Below are positions 63,921 to 64,000 of a stretch of 64,000 nucleotides of DNA, in pieces; position 1 is the stretch's first letter; each line of letters begins with the position of its first letter. Under the pieces are notes generated by a model. That model did not search any database. It worked only from the letters and a program-made list of their open reading frames with translations, and was not told the origin of the DNA. The position numbers and the translations under genes were made by a program. Source of the DNA: Collinsella sp. (GTDB taxonomy: Bacteria > Actinomycetota > Coriobacteriia > Coriobacteriales > Coriobacteriaceae); contig JAUMMZ010000016.1 in assembly GCA_031296755.1 (NCBI GenBank), positions 14,768 to 78,767 of the forward strand. The letters run 5' to 3'.

Positions 63921-64000
63921 TTACTCCTTCTTGAGACCGCGCTTCTCGACTATCTCGTCCACTATCTCCCTGGCGCGCCGCCCGAGCGCGCGGCGCCTCC
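63921..64000 (-). CDS. Possible 3' end of a gene cut by the window edge
   Basis: On the minus strand a frame runs in from the window end and stops at TAA (63921-63923). The visible residues are RRRALGRRAREIVDEIVEKR followed by GLKKE: basic, helical, and too short to assign. Two ATA codons in 25 are unusual for this genome, hinting at different codon use. It could also be chance. Confidence 0.3.
   Translation of the reverse strand, partial: RRRALGRRAREIVDEIVEKRGLKKE

Overview
The window reads as high-GC (roughly 60 %), densely coded chromosomal DNA of a gut actinobacterium of the class Coriobacteriia, most probably Collinsella or a close relative. This placement is inference, drawn from codon usage, the paired YhgE/Pip proteins, the VanRS/DacA neighbourhood, the Ebg-type lactose locus and the Lar genes. 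No rRNA, CRISPR array, prophage or complete insertion sequence is visible. The window edges cut one gene at the left end (Flp/Tad pilus locus) and probably one at the right end.

Layout. 1-3.2 kb: end of a Tad-type pilus locus (unrecognised secreted protein, TadE-like protein, DUF192 protein), then a small toxin/antitoxin-like pair. 3.3-13.5 kb: housekeeping genes: tRNA-Phe, a GH5-like protein, rsmI, metG, rsmA, tatD, tRNA-Leu, an SPFH protein, rlmH, proC, a short membrane protein and serS. 13.6-18.2 kb: an unknown gene with a possible SOS box, three identical tRNA-Arg(ACG) genes, an 813-residue unknown protein and tRNA-Ser(GCU). 18.2-25 kb: cell envelope and phosphate signalling: a D,D-carboxypeptidase divergent from a VanRS-like pair, then pstB and a PhoPR-like pair. 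25-27.8 kb: a Wzz/BY-kinase/PHP-phosphatase trio without glycosyltransferases, and a GNAT protein. 28-38.7 kb: htpG, two YhgE/Pip proteins, an EamA transporter, an M20 amidohydrolase and an MFS remnant. 38.9-51.5 kb: hisS, ppc, a lactate racemase locus (larA, an aquaporin-type lactate channel, and convergent tetR-larC-larB), serB and aspS. 51.8-58.3 kb: a LacI-type regulator facing an ebgA-ebgC operon, and an APC permease. 58.7-63.7 kb: an HPr carrying Asp at the regulatory Ser46 position, the ferrous iron operon feoA-feoA-feoB plus a FeoB-associated protein, and a second LacI-type regulator.

The most unusual content is intergenic. Three unrelated tRNA species (Leu, Arg, Ser) are each followed by a cassette that duplicates the tRNA 3' end and its terminator at a constant distance of 188-190 bp. 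Between the copies lies an inverted piece of a tRNA T-arm and a body with three hairpins. The same body sits behind Leu and Arg tRNAs, while the Ser body has different stem sequences but the same hairpin plan. E. coli tyrT has tRNA-end repeats of 178 bp, but a structured family spread over several tRNA species is, as far as I know, not well described. Further intergenic families found here are: two long double-decker hairpins with different stems but conserved 12/12-nt internal loops (after ppc and larD); a 116/117-nt structured repeat after htpG and after the second YhgE gene; tandem hairpins with changed stems and conserved loops between aspS and the LacI gene; a 226-bp element with terminal inverted repeats; and two short dispersed motifs shared between positions 12 kb, 43 kb and 62-64 kb.

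Working together, the genes suggest a fermentative gut bacterium. It hydrolyses lactose-like sugars (EbgAC), replenishes oxaloacetate (Ppc), interconverts and moves lactate (LarA and channel), takes up ferrous iron (Feo), and monitors envelope and phosphate status with two OmpR-type two-component systems.
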